From: Limnohabitans lacus
Lineage (GTDB): Bacteria; Pseudomonadota; Gammaproteobacteria; Burkholderiales; Burkholderiaceae_C
Assembly (NCBI RefSeq): GCF_030053395.1
Contig: NZ_JASGBH010000008.1
Location: 62,001-126,000 of the forward strand
DNA length: 64,000 nt
Direction of reading: 5' to 3'
Position 1 is the stretch's first letter. Each line of letters begins with the position of its first letter. Made by a program: the position numbers and the translations under genes. This document shows positions 34,879 through 45,534 of this stretch, piece by piece. The notes below the pieces were generated by a model. It was not told the origin of the DNA. It saw only the letters and a list, made by a program, of their open reading frames with translations, and did not search any database.

Positions 34879-37083
34879 ATGGCTGATCTGATTTCTTTCT
34901 TCCCAGGCACTCACGCCACAGCACCCGCCCCCAAGGGTAACGATGCCATGGCCGATCCCCTGTTGATGTGCCTGACCATGGCGGCCAAATTGCTTGATCG
35001 CCCTGTGCACATGCAAGTGCTGCGGGCTGGCTTCGCACTGGACAGTCGAGGTCGCGTACCTCTGGCGGCTTTCCCAGACATGGCCCACAAACATGGACTG
35101 ATGGCCGCTTGGTCTCGCATCAAAGTTGCAGATATTCCTGCCTATGTGCTGCCCGTGCTGATGCCTCTGATGGACGGCCGCGCATGTGTTTTGCGCGCCG
35201 TTGAGGGAGACGAAGCCGTCGTGTTGTGGGCGCACACCGGCATGGAAATTCACCGTATTCCTGTGGCTGAACTGCAAGCACTTGCACGGCCGGAAGTTCT
35301 GGCCGTCAAGGTGGCGCCCCAACGTCATGATCAAACCTTGGCCCCGATGCACGGCAAGGCTTTCAGTTGGTTCTGGGACACCTTGTGGCGTTTTCGCCAT
35401 TTTTATGTGGAGTCCATGATCGCCACTGTGGTGGCCAACATTCTGACCTTGGCCTCCGTTTTCTTCACCATGAACGTCTACGACCGGGTTGTTCCAACAC
35501 AAGCGTATGCGTCGCTGTGGACACTGGCCATTGGCACCACCATTGCAATCGTGATGGAGTTTGTGATGCGTTGGCTCAAAGCTCGCCTGGTTGACCTTGG
35601 GGGCAAAAAAGCCGACTTGGCCATCAACGCCACCTTGCTTCGGGAGATCATGGCCATTCGCCTGGAGCACCGCCCACAGTCGGTGGGTATTTTTGCCAGC
35701 TCTATGCGCGACTTCGAGTCCTTGAGAGACTTTTTCTCATCATCGTCTTTGGTGCTGCTGGCCGACATGCCCTTTGTGCTGATGTACCTCGCCTTGATCG
35801 CCATTGTGGCCGGGCCCTTGGCAATCATCCCGGCAGCTGTGATTCCCGTTTTGCTGATCGTTGGTTTGTATGCACAAAAACCCTTGATGAAAGCCATGCG
35901 CGAAAACATGAAGGAATCCGGCGACAAACAAAGCGTGCTGGTGGAATCTGTTCTCAACCTGGAACTACTCAAAGCACATAACGCCGAGAGCTATTTGCAA
36001 CGCCGCTGGGAAATGTCCAATCTGGCAGGGGCAGATTCTTACAAACAAATCCGCAGCCTGACCAACTGGATCATGGGCTTGACCGGCGCCATTCAACAAT
36101 TCGTCACCGTGGCCATGGTCGTGGGCGGCGTGTACATGATTCACGCCAACCAATTGACGCTGGGGGGACTGATCGCATCGGTGATCTTGTCCGGTCGTGC
36201 CATTTCCCCATTGGCCAGCGTCATGTCTTTGGCGTCACGTTACCAACAAGCCGTGACTGCCTTGGAAACTCTAGACGGCCTGATCAAACGCCCACGCGAT
36301 CGCGTCAATGGCCGCAACTATGTGGTGCCTGAATCCATTGAGGGTCACCTGCAAGCAGAAGCACTGGAGTTTGCCTATCCTGGTCAGCACAAAATTCCCG
36401 TCATCAAAAAAGTTTCCATGACCATTCCCGCAGGCCAAAAAGTGGCCATGCTGGGACGTGTCGGCAGCGGCAAAAGTACCTTGCTGCGTTTGATGGCTGG
36501 CCTGTATGCCCCATTGGGTGGCGGCATCAGACTCGATGGCGTTGACATCCAGCAAATCGAACCCGCTGAAATGCGAAACCGCATGGGTTACGTGGGGCAA
36601 GACCCCCAACTCTTCATGGGCACGCTGCGCGAGAACCTGATTTTGTCGGACAGCTGGATCAATGACACCCGAATTGCTGAATCCCTCAAGTCATTGGGCA
36701 TTTATGACATGGTGGCCAATCATCCTCTGGGACTGGATATGCCCATCACAGAAGCCGGCGGTGGGCTTTCCGGGGGGCAGCGCCAGTTGCTGTCGATTGC
36801 CCGGATGATGCTTCGCAACCCTCAATTGGTCTTCATGGATGAGCCCACGGCCAACATGGACCAAAACACGGAAGCTCGAGTCATCGCGGTCCTCAAACAG
36901 TGGCTACACGGCCGCACCTTGCTGATGTCAACACACCGCCCACAACTTCTGGAGTTGGTTGATCACATTGCCGTGATCGATGCGGGTCAATGCGTGGCCA
37001 TGGGCCCCAAACAAGAAATGATTGAGAAGTTGTCCAGAGGCATCGATGTCCATGCGCAACGCCCGCAGGGAGCAGCAGCATGA
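34879..37083 (+). CDS. Type I secretion ABC transporter/permease, LapB-like
   Basis: A 734-residue protein: an N-terminal C39-like domain (about residues 25-150, PLLMCLTMAAKLLDRPVHMQ, no clear catalytic His/Asp pair), a six-helix membrane domain (about 165-450, FVESM-type start, FFTMNVYDRVVPTQAYASLW) and an ATPase domain with Walker A GRVGSGKSTLL, signature LSGGQRQ and Walker B LVFMDEPTANMD. Such LapB-type exporters secrete large repeat-rich adhesins with C-terminal signals. It starts five bases after the TolC stop and overlaps the next gene by four bases. No secreted substrate gene is nearby. Confidence 0.93.
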   Translation: MADLISFFPGTHATAPAPKGNDAMADPLLMCLTMAAKLLDRPVHMQVLRAGFALDSRGRVPLAAFPDMAHKHGLMAAWSRIKVADIPAYVLPVLMPLMDGRACVLRAVEGDEAVVLWAHTGMEIHRIPVAELQALARPEVLAVKVAPQRHDQTLAPMHGKAFSWFWDTLWRFRHFYVESMIATVVANILTLASVFFTMNVYDRVVPTQAYASLWTLAIGTTIAIVMEFVMRWLKARLVDLGGKKADLAINATLLREIMAIRLEHRPQSVGIFASSMRDFESLRDFFSSSSLVLLADMPFVLMYLALIAIVAGPLAIIPAAVIPVLLIVGLYAQKPLMKAMRENMKESGDKQSVLVESVLNLELLKAHNAESYLQRRWEMSNLAGADSYKQIRSLTNWIMGLTGAIQQFVTVAMVVGGVYMIHANQLTLGGLIASVILSGRAISPLASVMSLASRYQQAVTALETLDGLIKRPRDRVNGRNYVVPESIEGHLQAEALEFAYPGQHKIPVIKKVSMTIPAGQKVAMLGRVGSGKSTLLRLMAGLYAPLGGGIRLDGVDIQQIEPAEMRNRMGYVGQDPQLFMGTLRENLILSDSWINDTRIAESLKSLGIYDMVANHPLGLDMPITEAGGGLSGGQRQLLSIARMMLRNPQLVFMDEPTANMDQNTEARVIAVLKQWLHGRTLLMSTHRPQLLELVDHIAVIDAGQCVAMGPKQEMIEKLSRGIDVHAQRPQGAAA

Positions 37084-38291
37084 GCGGCAAAAGCTTGAGC
37101 AGCTCCGGCTTTGGCATCGCCACTGTTGAAGACGATGAACGCCGTGCCAGCAAGTACCTGGTTTGGTTCACTGGTGCCACTTTGCTATTGGCATTGGTCT
37201 GGGCAGCACTCTTTCAGTTGGATGAAATCACCCGTGGCCAGGGCAAAGTCATTCCATCCAGTCGAGAGCAGATCATCCAAAGCATGGACTCGGGTGTGCT
37301 GAGTGCAATGTATGTGCGTGAGGGCAGCACGGTACAAAAAGATCAAGTGCTGCTGCGAATCGATGATTCTCGAACTGGGGCTGTGTTCAGAGAAGCCCAG
37401 GAAAAATTCATGGCCCTGTCAGCCCAAGCTGCACGCTTGAAGGCGGAGGCTTATGGCTCTGCCTTGGTCTTTCCACCAGACGTGCTTAAAGAAACCGGAC
37501 TGGTCCAGCAAGAAACCCAAGCCTATAACGCACGAAAACGTGCCTTGACTGAATCCTTGCGGTCCCTGGACATCTCCTTGGCCGCTGTCGGGCGCGAATT
37601 GGCCATCACCGAACCCCTTGTCAGCCAAGGCGTGATGTCTGAAGTCGAGCTGTTGCGTTTGCGCCGTCAGCAATCGGAGTTGATGGGCCAACGTGCTGAA
37701 AGGCAAAACCGCTACTTGACCGATGCCAACAATGAATTGGTGCGTGTTGCATCCGAGTTGTCGCAAACCAAAGAAAACGCCTCCGCACGCGAAGATGCCT
37801 TCAAACGCGCCACGATTCGGTCTCCCATGAAAGGCGTCGTCAAGAATGTCCAAGTCACGACTGTGGGCGGCGTCATTCAAGCGGGTCAACCCATCTTGGA
37901 AATCGTGCCGACTGAAGATGAGATGTTGGTCGAAGCCTATGTCAAACCTTCAGAGGTGGCCTTTCTGAAGGTAGGTCAAATCGCGGTCGTCAAACTGACC
38001 GCATACGACTTCAACAAATACGGTGGCTTGGATGGCGTTTTGGAGCACCTGAGTCCAGACACTTTACGGGATGAGCGCCAGAAAAAACCGGGGAACCCTG
38101 TGGAGTTGGAAGAAGGCTTGTACCGAATTCTGGTTCGCGTCAAAGAGGCCTCCGAACTGCGCAATGGGTTGAAGCTCACGCCATCCCCAGGCATGACGGC
38201 CACGGTTGAAATTCGCACCGGCCAAAAATCCGTTCTTGAGTACCTGTTCAGGCCCTTGCAAAACGTTTCGCAAGCCCTTCGCGAACGTTGA
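37080..38291 (+). CDS. HlyD/LapC-type membrane fusion protein of type I secretion
   Basis: A 403-residue protein. A short cytoplasmic N-terminus is followed by one TM helix (about residues 27-48, LVWFTGATLLLALVWAALFQL), then lipoyl-like and coiled-coil segments (GQGKVIPSSREQIIQSMDSGVLSAMYVREGSTVQK, AREDAFKRATIRSPMKGVVKNVQVTTVGGVI) and a C-terminal beta-barrel region ending in PGMTATVEIRTGQKSVLEYLFRPL. It links the ABC exporter to the TolC channel across the periplasm. It overlaps the ABC gene by four bases (ATGA). Confidence 0.93.
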   Translation: MSGKSLSSSGFGIATVEDDERRASKYLVWFTGATLLLALVWAALFQLDEITRGQGKVIPSSREQIIQSMDSGVLSAMYVREGSTVQKDQVLLRIDDSRTGAVFREAQEKFMALSAQAARLKAEAYGSALVFPPDVLKETGLVQQETQAYNARKRALTESLRSLDISLAAVGRELAITEPLVSQGVMSEVELLRLRRQQSELMGQRAERQNRYLTDANNELVRVASELSQTKENASAREDAFKRATIRSPMKGVVKNVQVTTVGGVIQAGQPILEIVPTEDEMLVEAYVKPSEVAFLKVGQIAVVKLTAYDFNKYGGLDGVLEHLSPDTLRDERQKKPGNPVELEEGLYRILVRVKEASELRNGLKLTPSPGMTATVEIRTGQKSVLEYLFRPLQNVSQALRER

Positions 38292-38320
38292 AATACCCAT
38301 CTATGTCCAGGAGAAAACCC

Positions 38321-38977
38321 ATGGGTGACGATCACTTTTCAATAGACACCATCGAAGCGCCTGTTGGCACGAAACGCGTTTCTGATTCCACCGGCACTCA
38401 ATTTCTGAGCACTGCCGAGGCCGCCAGAATGCTGGGGTTATCCACCACATTGGTTCAAACCTTGGTCGATCAAGGTGACCTCAAAGGCTGGAAAACCCGT
38501 GGTGGTCACCGTCGGATATCCCTGACATCCATCGATGAATACCAAAGTGCGTCTCGCAGCACCATGGGCGTTGCCGTCAAATCGGTCATCAAGCCACGTA
38601 TCACAGTGGTCGTCGAAGACCCCGATTTGTTGCAGCAATTGATGTCTGCAAACGAAGCATGGAATTTCCCAGTCGAGGTGACTTTTTTCGATTCTGTGAC
38701 AGAGGCATTGCTGGAGCTGTCAACTCGACGCCCGGACATGATGGTGGTGGAGATGTCCATGCCCCGTCTCCAGCAAGAAAAAACACTGCAAGCGCTTGAA
38801 AATTTCAACAGCCGTGGTCGCAGCCCACTGTCGGTGGTTTTGGTCACAGCAGAAACAGATCTCTTGTCATCCAGCGCTTCGCATTCACCAACCGCCATTC
38901 AAGTGGTGTCGGGTCCCGTCACCCGCGTCTGGATGCATGCCTACCTGACCGGCGTCGTTGCGTCATGCAAGATTTGA
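38321..38977 (+). CDS. Excisionase/MerR-type HTH protein with degenerate response-regulator receiver domain
   Basis: A 218-residue protein. Residues 28-72 form an excisionase-type HTH (FLSTAEAARMLGLSTTLVQT, KTRGGHRRI). Residues about 92-205 resemble a receiver domain: acidic pair Glu99-Asp100 (VVVEDPDLL), a conserved-type Thr177 (VVLVTAE), but Glu144 (MVVEMSMP) where the phosphorylated Asp should be, and no Lys before the final Pro (VVSGPV). It is probably a phosphorylation-independent regulator. ATG 38321 follows AGGAGA; an in-frame TTG at 38288 overlaps the HlyD stop and is unlikely. Position suggests control of the secretion operon or its substrate. Confidence 0.75.
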   Translation: MGDDHFSIDTIEAPVGTKRVSDSTGTQFLSTAEAARMLGLSTTLVQTLVDQGDLKGWKTRGGHRRISLTSIDEYQSASRSTMGVAVKSVIKPRITVVVEDPDLLQQLMSANEAWNFPVEVTFFDSVTEALLELSTRRPDMMVVEMSMPRLQQEKTLQALENFNSRGRSPLSVVLVTAETDLLSSSASHSPTAIQVVSGPVTRVWMHAYLTGVVASCKI

Positions 38978-39699
38978 AATTGAGCACGCCCTCCAGATCT
39001 CTTGGTCTGATGGGTCGCACTGCGTTGCCCGGACAAGCGCGCACGCTTCAAAAAGCCAACCAGAGTGCCCTTGCACAACTGGGGGCAGGGTCCGACACGC
39101 CCGGCGATCCCAAAGGCCGCGTTCTTCGTCATCTCCGGCTTCAGCAAGGTATTGACCCTTCGTCGCTTGCGACGCGAGCGTGCATGTCTTTGTCCCAGCT
39201 TTACGAGCTTGAAAACGGTGGCCATTCGCGTTTTTATTCTGAGTCCTTGCGCAGACAAGCGGGGCGGCGCGTGGCCAAACTGTTGGGCGCTGATTGGGAT
39301 GACATGGAGATGGCGCCGGATCGTCCTGCGCAAGTGACATCGAATGTTGTGCACTTACCGCATCCAGCCCATCAGCATTTGGCCAAAAAATCCGATACAC
39401 CGGCCAACCACCCATCCACTCAAAGTACTGCCGACACCTCTACCAACCACCTCAGCGATGATTTGTGCGACAAGGCAACGGCCCACGATGATTCCCCAGT
39501 TGGCTTGGGCTTGTCCGCTCCGGCCAGCGAAACACTTTTGGTTCAAGCTCCACCTGCACAGACATCCACAGCACAAGCCAAGAAAAAATTTTTGTCAGGA
39601 TGGCGGACTGTGTTGACCGCATGGTCAATGTTTGCAGCGGCGGCTGGAATTTATCTATTCGCTCAATACAGTCCCTATCGACTCTATTGGCCTTGGTGA
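38965..39699 (+). CDS. Membrane-anchored XRE-like HTH protein (RodZ-like layout)
   Basis: A 244-residue protein. An XRE-like HTH lies at about residues 50-110 (RLQQGIDPSSLATRACMSLSQLYELENGG). A long Ser/Thr/His/Ala-rich, probably disordered linker follows (about 115-205). One TM helix sits near the C-terminus (about 215-234, TVLTAWSMFAAAAGIYLFAQ) with only a few residues beyond. The layout of cytoplasmic HTH plus terminal TM recalls RodZ or anti-activator-type anchors, but the large periplasmic part is missing. It overlaps the previous gene by 13 bases, so co-translation is likely. Function unknown. Confidence 0.7.
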   Translation: MQDLKLSTPSRSLGLMGRTALPGQARTLQKANQSALAQLGAGSDTPGDPKGRVLRHLRLQQGIDPSSLATRACMSLSQLYELENGGHSRFYSESLRRQAGRRVAKLLGADWDDMEMAPDRPAQVTSNVVHLPHPAHQHLAKKSDTPANHPSTQSTADTSTNHLSDDLCDKATAHDDSPVGLGLSAPASETLLVQAPPAQTSTAQAKKKFLSGWRTVLTAWSMFAAAAGIYLFAQYSPYRLYWPW

Positions 39700-39713
39700 T
39701 GTCGATTCCAAAA

Positions 39714-39740
39714 AAAAGCCACCTTAAAGCGGTGGCTTTT
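39714..39740. terminator. Bidirectional terminator between the XRE-like gene and tRNA-Arg
   Basis: AAAAGCCACC / GGTGGCTTTT, 10-bp arms around a seven-base loop, with A run on one side and T run on the other. It can end transcription from both sides. Confidence 0.85.
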
Positions 39741-39746
39741 GACATT

Positions 39747-39822
39747 TGGTGCGGCTGGCGGGGATCGAACCCACGACCCTTGGCTTCGGAGGCCAATACT
39801 CTATCCACTGAGCTACAGCCGC
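39747..39822 (-). tRNA. tRNA-Arg (anticodon CCG)
   Basis: A 76-base cloverleaf on the minus strand. The acceptor arm pairs GCGGCTG with CAGCCGC and the 3' end ACCA is encoded. The D-arm includes TAGCTCAGTGGATAGAG, the anticodon loop is CTCCGAA, giving anticodon CCG for Arg codon CGG, and the T-arm contains GGTTCGATCC. A strong terminator lies just downstream. Confidence 0.97.
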
Positions 39823-39900
39823 ATCACTGTTGGTGTTGCAGATTATCTCACGGGCCAGCGCTTTGACTGTGGGTTGCAAGTTCGGTGAAGGCTGGGCCGC

Positions 39901-39906
39901 TATAAT
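39901..39906 (+). promoter_or_regulatory. Candidate -10 box of the cytochrome c gene
   Basis: A perfect TATAAT, 58 bases before the start codon at 39964. A TTGCAA at 39874-39879 gives too long a spacer (21 bases), so the -35 is unclear. Confidence 0.5.
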
Positions 39907-39963
39907 GCTCGGTTGATTCCGGTCAATCCACAGGCCCATGGGCCAGCCCAACAAGAGGATGTC

Positions 39964-40485
39964 ATGAGCGACAACAGCCACGATCAACACGAAGCCCACA
40001 CCGGTCCGGTGAAAACTCCCAAGCAAATGCTTTTGCTCAGCTTGGCTTCTTTCATCATCCCAGTGTTCATCATCATCGGCTTGGTGTTTTATGTCACATC
40101 GGCCAACAAAGAAGCCCCCGGCTCCAGCGATGCAGAGCGTTCTGTGGCTGAGCGTATTCAGAAAATTGGCGCTGTGGAAGTGCGCGATGCGAACCGTCCT
40201 TTGAAGTCTGGTGAAGAAGTCTACAAAGCACAATGCGCTGCGTGCCACGCCACCGGCGCAGCAGGTGCACCTAAATTTGCTGATGCCGGCGCTTGGGGTG
40301 CTCGCATCAAGCAAGGCTTGGCCACTTTGACCACCTCCGCCCTCAAAGGCAAAGGTGCCATGGGTGCCCAAGGCGGCGGTGACTTCAACGACACCGAAAT
40401 TTCGCGTGCTGTCGCTTACATGGCCAACAACGCCGGCGCCAAGTTCGATGAGCCCAAAGCGCCTGCGGCTGAAGAAAAGAAGTGA
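39964..40485 (+). CDS. Membrane-anchored c5-type cytochrome c
   Basis: A 173-residue protein. The N-terminal hydrophobic segment (about residues 25-45, LLLSLASFIIPVFIIIGLVFYV) anchors it in the inner membrane. The haem motif is CAACH (YKAQCAACHATGAAGAPKFAD), and a Met ligand is likely in the GAMGAQGG or YMANNAG region. It resembles the c5-type cytochromes of Burkholderiales that deliver electrons to terminal oxidases. ATG 39964 follows GAGGAT. It ends at a bidirectional terminator. The gene stands alone. Confidence 0.88.
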   Translation: MSDNSHDQHEAHTGPVKTPKQMLLLSLASFIIPVFIIIGLVFYVTSANKEAPGSSDAERSVAERIQKIGAVEVRDANRPLKSGEEVYKAQCAACHATGAAGAPKFADAGAWGARIKQGLATLTTSALKGKGAMGAQGGGDFNDTEISRAVAYMANNAGAKFDEPKAPAAEEKK

Positions 40486-40502
40486 TTTTTTTTCTTCCCC
40501 CA

Positions 40503-40528
40503 AAAACCGGCTCTTGAGCCGGTTTTTT
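40503..40528. terminator. Bidirectional terminator after the cytochrome c gene
   Basis: AAAACCGGCTC / GAGCCGGTTTT stem with tight loop, then TT; A-rich on the other side. It also reaches the stop codon of the convergent gene at 40528. Confidence 0.85.
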
Positions 40529-41070
40529 CATGCCTGTCCGTTTTGCTTTTGTGGACTGATCACGTAGCCAAATTGCTCGGGCAAATCCTTGGACATGCAG
40601 TCTTGCACCGTCCATAAGCCTTGCTCAATGGCCAAGGCCACCAAGCCCACATCCAGGGTGTGAACCAAGCCCAAGCCCAGCGGCGTGTGCAAGTACACCC
40701 GGCCCAGCTCGTCCATCAAGCAGGCTTTCATCGTGGTGCATTGCCCTGTGTGCGATGTGGGCGTAAACGCCTCGTCCAGACGCCAAATGTATGGCGTGGA
40801 TTCCAATTCAACATAGACGCGCTGAGGACCGTTCTGAAAATACCAACGCCCTTGTCCGTCGGACTCGTAGTTGCGGTCAATGAACGAGATCAATTTCTCG
40901 TGACGCAGGGCTGATCCTTTGGCCCCTGGCCTGCCGCATTGGAAAGGCCCTAGCGCTTGCACTCGGTCATCGCGCATGTGCCATTGACCACGGTTGTCCA
41001 AGCCCAACCATCCAAAACAGTCTGGCACGTTGGGCCACTTGGCCATGGCCTGTCTAACCAAATCATCCAT
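40528..41070 (-). CDS. Conserved hypothetical protein (Burkholderiales type)
   Basis: A 180-residue soluble protein: MDDLVRQAMAKWPNVPDCFG, WLGLDNRGQWHMRDDRVQA, HEKLISFIDRNYESDGQGRW and YFQNGPQRVYVELESTPYIW. I recognise this as a conserved uncharacterised family of Burkholderiales but cannot name a domain with certainty. Last gene of a three-gene minus-strand unit. ATG 41070 overlaps the hydrolase stop by eight bases, pointing to translational coupling. The open frame extends upstream but without a better start. Confidence 0.72.
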   Translation of the reverse strand: MDDLVRQAMAKWPNVPDCFGWLGLDNRGQWHMRDDRVQALGPFQCGRPGAKGSALRHEKLISFIDRNYESDGQGRWYFQNGPQRVYVELESTPYIWRLDEAFTPTSHTGQCTTMKACLMDELGRVYLHTPLGLGLVHTLDVGLVALAIEQGLWTVQDCMSKDLPEQFGYVISPQKQNGQA

Positions 41071-42076
41071 GTCTTGTCTCTTGCTTGTTCTGTGGGTGAC
41101 TTGCGGCCTGAAGCAGCCAGCCACCCACGGCATCGGGCAATCCTCGCACATGCCCGGGCACGCCGCCTTGTGCAAAACCGACATGCCCACCCTGGGCGGG
41201 GTGCCACAAGGTCACGGAGGACGAAACATCTTTGCGCTGCGGCAGGCTTGAGGCCGGCACAAAGGGGTCGTTCAAGGCGTTCAAGGCCAATGCGGGGATG
41301 GCAATCTGGTGCATCACAGGCTTGGCCGATGCGCGCTTCCAATAATCGTCGGTGTTTTTGAAGCCGTGCAGTGGCGCAGTGAACACATTGTCGAAGGCAT
41401 ACAAGTCTCGCGCGTCCAGCATGCGTTGTTTGTCAAACAAGCCCGGATGTTGCGCCAGTTTAGCCAACGCTTTGGGCTTCATGCTGCGCAAAAACATGCG
41501 CGTGTAAACCTGTCGGTTGAATCCCTTGCCAATGGCGTTCCCACTGGCCACCAAATCCAAGGGGGAACAGATCGACGCCACGGCATCGGCTTTGGCCTTC
41601 GCGTGTGTGCCTTGCTCGCCCGCCCAACGCATCAAGGCATTGCCGCCCAAAGAAACGCCAGCTACCACCACGGTCTGCCCACCTGCTTGTTGGTGCGCAA
41701 GACGGATATTGCGCAAGATCCAGTCCACTTCTTGGTGATCACCCGAGTGGTAGGCGCGTGGGGCGTGGTTCAACTCACCGCTGCACCCACGGAAATGGGG
41801 GAGTGCAAAGTTCAAGTCGTGCTCGGCTGCCCAGTCGGCGAAGGCCTGCGCATAGTGGCTTTGCGAAGAGCCCTCAAGACCGTGAAAAAGCACCACCAAG
41901 GGCCTGCTGGGGTGACTGGCCGTTTGCCGGTCCACATCCACAAAATCGCCATCAGGTGTGACCCAGCGTTCACGCTGCAAGGGGCGCAAAGGGCCCCAAT
42001 GCCTGCGCGCATAAAGGGCTGACCAAATCGTTTGCACATGACCGCCCATGAGCCATGCCGGCGCTTTGTAGTGCAT
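41063..42076 (-). CDS. YheT-family alpha/beta-hydrolase
   Basis: A 337-residue protein. The start APAWLMGGHVQTIW is typical of YheT/YMC-type hydrolases. The nucleophile elbow is GVSLGGNAL, the acid is likely in ALNDPFVP and the His in HPAQGGHVGFAQ. The oxyanion region is VVLFHGLEGSSQSHYAQ. The family is weakly characterised as esterases. ATG 42076 overlaps the stop of the upstream gene by one base (TGATG). An upstream in-frame region up to 42199 lies inside that gene and is not used. Confidence 0.87.
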   Translation of the reverse strand: MHYKAPAWLMGGHVQTIWSALYARRHWGPLRPLQRERWVTPDGDFVDVDRQTASHPSRPLVVLFHGLEGSSQSHYAQAFADWAAEHDLNFALPHFRGCSGELNHAPRAYHSGDHQEVDWILRNIRLAHQQAGGQTVVVAGVSLGGNALMRWAGEQGTHAKAKADAVASICSPLDLVASGNAIGKGFNRQVYTRMFLRSMKPKALAKLAQHPGLFDKQRMLDARDLYAFDNVFTAPLHGFKNTDDYWKRASAKPVMHQIAIPALALNALNDPFVPASSLPQRKDVSSSVTLWHPAQGGHVGFAQGGVPGHVRGLPDAVGGWLLQAASHPQNKQETRHG

Positions 42077-42522
42077 CAGTGCAGGACCAAGGGCTTGTTG
42101 CCCGCATCGGCATCTGTGGCCGTGCCGGGGCTGGTGTGGTGCGCCACCATGCGCCAGCCTTGCGGCGTCTTGTGAAAAACATTGGTGGCAATCACCCAAG
42201 CATGTTGCGCACCTTGTGGTGTGATGACCTCGACCCGCTCCACCAAGTGGTGAACCGCACTGGCCAGCGATTGGATTTTATGAACCCGCTCAGGAAAGGC
42301 TTGCACGCTGCCGTTGGCAAACATGGCTTCAAACGCAGCGCGGATAGCGCCCGGCCCGATCAATCGAGGGCCCCCGGGGTGAACACAGACAATCTCGTCC
42401 TCCTCGGCCCAGCACGACATGAGTTGCTGGATATCTGCATTGTGCAAAGCCTCGTAGAAGGCTTGTTCAATGTCATCGGGCGTGCCGCCGACGATGGCTG
42501 CTTGCAGTTTGGCGCGTTTCAT
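42076..42522 (-). CDS. NTF2-like (SnoaL-type) domain protein
   Basis: A 148-residue protein with the small alpha+beta fold signature: DDIEQAFYEALHNADIQQLMSCWAEEDEIVCVHPGGPRLIGPGAIRAAFEAMF and a C-terminal GWRMVAHHTSP. It resembles DUF4440/SnoaL-3-type proteins; ligand or activity unknown. First gene of the coupled unit with the YheT hydrolase and the hypothetical protein. It is read toward the hydrolase with a one-base overlap. Confidence 0.82.
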   Translation of the reverse strand: MKRAKLQAAIVGGTPDDIEQAFYEALHNADIQQLMSCWAEEDEIVCVHPGGPRLIGPGAIRAAFEAMFANGSVQAFPERVHKIQSLASAVHHLVERVEVITPQGAQHAWVIATNVFHKTPQGWRMVAHHTSPGTATDADAGNKPLVLH

Positions 42523-42636
42523 AGAGTGTGGATCAATTAGGCTGTATCCATCATTGTGATGCCTTGCTGGGTTTCAGCGGTCATTTCCCTGGGTATTGCT
42601 GTCCATTTTGTGCAGCAGCCCACACTGCAGACGTAA

Positions 42637-42667
42637 AAAAACCCGGTCACATGGGTGCCGGGTTTTT
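42637..42667. terminator. Terminator of the atp operon (bidirectional)
   Basis: AAAAACCCGG / CCGGGTTTTT with an 11-base loop. It lies 28 bases past the atpC stop and has A and T runs on both sides. Confidence 0.88.
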
Positions 42668-42694
42668 GACAAAAGAAAGGCTTGAACCTGTCTT

Positions 42695-43108
42695 TTATTT
42701 CTTGCGATAACGACGCAGAGCGGACAACTGAGCAGCCAACACAAGCAGCTCGTTTTGAGCACGGCTCATGTCGATTTCGCTCTTGGCGTTGCGCAGGGCT
42801 TCTTCAGCCTCTTGCTTGGCCGCGTTGGCTTTTTCTTCGTCGAGGTCTTTACCGCGGATCGCAGTGTCGGACAGCACGGTCACGCAGTCAGGCTGCACTT
42901 CCAGGATGCCACCGGCCACGAAAACGAACTCTTCGCCGCCGTCAGCCGTTTCAATGCGAACCGACCCGGCTTTGATGCGGGTGATCAGCGGTGTGTGGCG
43001 TGGGTAAATGCCCAATTCGCCAGACTCGCCGGGCAAGGCCACAAACCGGGCTTCGCCCGAGTAGATGGACTCTTCGGCACTGACCACATCAACGTGGATG
43101 GTGTTCAT
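42695..43108 (-). CDS. atpC: ATP synthase F1 subunit epsilon
   Basis: A 137-residue protein of normal length. The N-terminal beta-sandwich has [20 protein letters not shown] and [21 protein letters not shown]. The C-terminal helical hairpin has [15 protein letters not shown]. It couples the rotor to F1 and can inhibit hydrolysis. Last gene of the operon, 69 bases past atpD and followed by a terminator. Confidence 0.96.
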   Translation of the reverse strand: MNTIHVDVVSAEESIYSGEARFVALPGESGELGIYPRHTPLITRIKAGSVRIETADGGEEFVFVAGGILEVQPDCVTVLSDTAIRGKDLDEEKANAAKQEAEEALRNAKSEIDMSRAQNELLVLAAQLSALRRYRKK

Positions 43109-43177
43109 GTTTACTCCTTAAAAAGGTGCATTCAAGCGGGCATCGGGGGACTGATTCAGCCGCCCCGAGGCACTGCT

Positions 43178-45507
<2,330 letters not shown>

Positions 45508-45534
45508 CAGCGGCTCCTTTTGATCAGGTAGAAA

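Noticed and set aside
33536-39699. Genomic island or prophage because of the excisionase-like HTH and AT-rich stretch
   Set aside because: No integrase, phage genes, att repeats or insertion elements are present. The HTH is fused to a receiver-like domain and the tRNA-Arg nearby is intact without a flanking repeat.
39747-39822. tRNA-Arg as an integration site
   Set aside because: No duplicate of the tRNA 3' end was noticed in the neighbourhood.
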